Source of the DNA: Edolisoma coerulescens
Taxonomy: Eukaryota; Chordata; Aves; Passeriformes; Campephagidae
Direction: 5' to 3'
Assembly (NCBI GenBank): GCA_013397115.1
Contig: VWZW01005507.1
Location: 4,058,113-4,122,112 of the forward strand
Length of the DNA stretch: 64,000 bases
Shown here: in pieces, positions 63,323 through 64,000 of the stretch
Position numbering within the stretch: position 1 is the first letter of the stretch
Layout: each line of letters begins with the position of its first letter
Notes under the pieces: model-generated
What the model was told of the DNA's origin: nothing
What the model saw: only the letters and a program-made list of their open reading frames with translations
Database searches by the model: none
Program-made: the position numbers and the translations under genes

Positions 63323-64000
63323 CTAGGAACAGTGGAGAACACGTTCAGGCAGAAGCCCCCAGCACCGAGGCATCCCGCAGTTAATCTGTCTCCCTGCACA
63401 ACGTGGCTGTGTATAAACTTTGCCCGGACAATGACACAGGCCAGTAAGTTCTTTCTCGCACTCCATGGAGACACAGGAGGCCAAGGAAATTAGAAGGTAG
63501 GAATGGATTAGTACCCATTTTATAGGTGGAGAGACGGGAAAATAAGAGCAGCTGAACATCAGTGTGAATTTTACTGTGCTTTGCTCTGCTGGTCAATTCT
63601 TTTAGATATTGTTATTCCTAGAATGAGAGCATTCAATTCTGTTGCTAAGTACTCAAATGTTTGGAACAGTAACAATCACACTTTCTGCAAACCTAGAGGA
63701 ACAGAAGTTATACACATCAGCCACCTTAAATACATTTATGGCATTACTGGGGCATTAAAGATCCATAAAAGGTATTAACTATGAGTCAGCAGAGAAAGAT
63801 GTCACAATCTCCCAGGAGCATTTACAAAAATGTGTGCAATTGATTTGTTTCTGTAAAAGCTCCTTTCCCGCTTTCCCCGTTCCCCTAGTGACACAACAAA
63901 ATCAAAACATGCAGAAATTAGAAAGATTACACCATGCATTTCATCTCCACCATCCCAGTTAGGATATTGGATCGTAAAGACAAGGGGAATGAGGTCATGT
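63323..64000 (-). other. SPTBN1 intron (partial)
   Basis: Runs to the right edge. A weak reverse-strand MIR-like segment may lie at about 63505-63560 (TAGTACCCATTTTATAGGTG). No upstream exon recognised. Confidence 0.7.

Larger units (their letters stand above)
57200..64000 (-). other. SPTBN1: SPTBN1 gene, 3' part (upstream exons beyond right edge)
   Basis: Beta-II spectrin, the non-erythrocytic partner of alpha-II spectrin in the membrane skeleton. Four coding exons (239, 174, 43 and 216 nt) join in phase into 223 residues plus stop. They encode a Ser/Thr-rich linker, the pleckstrin-homology domain that binds phosphoinositides at the inner membrane face, and the basic C-terminal tail. This is the long isoform; the actin-binding and spectrin-repeat exons lie beyond the window. 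The left end is the farthest candidate poly(A) signal and is uncertain. Sequence matches SPTBN1 rather than SPTBN2/4, and its position next to EML6 agrees with human order. Confidence 0.93.

Overview
The window is a piece of a vertebrate nuclear chromosome, most likely from a bird. It has single-copy intron/exon genes with GT-AG introns, CpG islands, no operons, and several CR1 LINE 3' ends with the avian-type CATAGAAT / TTCCAACC signature. Spacing is compact: two genes that I recall as same-orientation neighbours on human 2p16 (SPTBN1 then EML6) lie only about 8.6 kb apart (stop codon to start codon). Both are read from the minus strand, so the window runs right to left in transcriptional order. 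I cannot name the species.

Right edge (about 57.2-64.0 kb): the last four coding exons of SPTBN1 (beta-II spectrin, long C-terminal isoform), encoding the PH domain and the basic KEKDKEK tail, followed by a long AT-rich 3' UTR with several candidate poly(A) signals. The introns hold at least one ancient MIR-type SINE.

Middle (about 50.6-57.2 kb): an intergenic stretch with three CpG-rich blocks. The one at 50.74-51.26 kb contains the EML6 start codon. The other two (52.19-52.54 and 55.64-55.93 kb) have no gene I can assign. A 19-20 bp minisatellite, a GCC triplet run, a CR1 element and a G/T-rich tract lie here too.

Left four fifths (1-50.8 kb): the first 14 coding exons of EML6, an echinoderm-microtubule-associated-protein-like WD40 protein. 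Their phases join without a break into 746 codons. They encode the complete first HELP + WD40 (TAPE) unit, an acidic linker, and the HELP start of the second unit; the rest of the gene lies beyond the left edge. Intron 1 is about 25 kb. It carries a frameshifted L1-type LINE relic (unusual for a bird, where CR1 dominates), a CR1 copy, and an LTR-like cluster of duplicated 38-mers next to a TATA box. Intron 2 holds an antisense fragment of a retroviral env gene with a furin-type site, followed by a polypurine tract and a possible LTR.

I found no new gene system. The most noteworthy items are the L1 relic, the broken env/LTR copy, the tandem (NAGNAG) acceptor of EML6 exon 12, and the orphan CpG islands with an upstream minisatellite.
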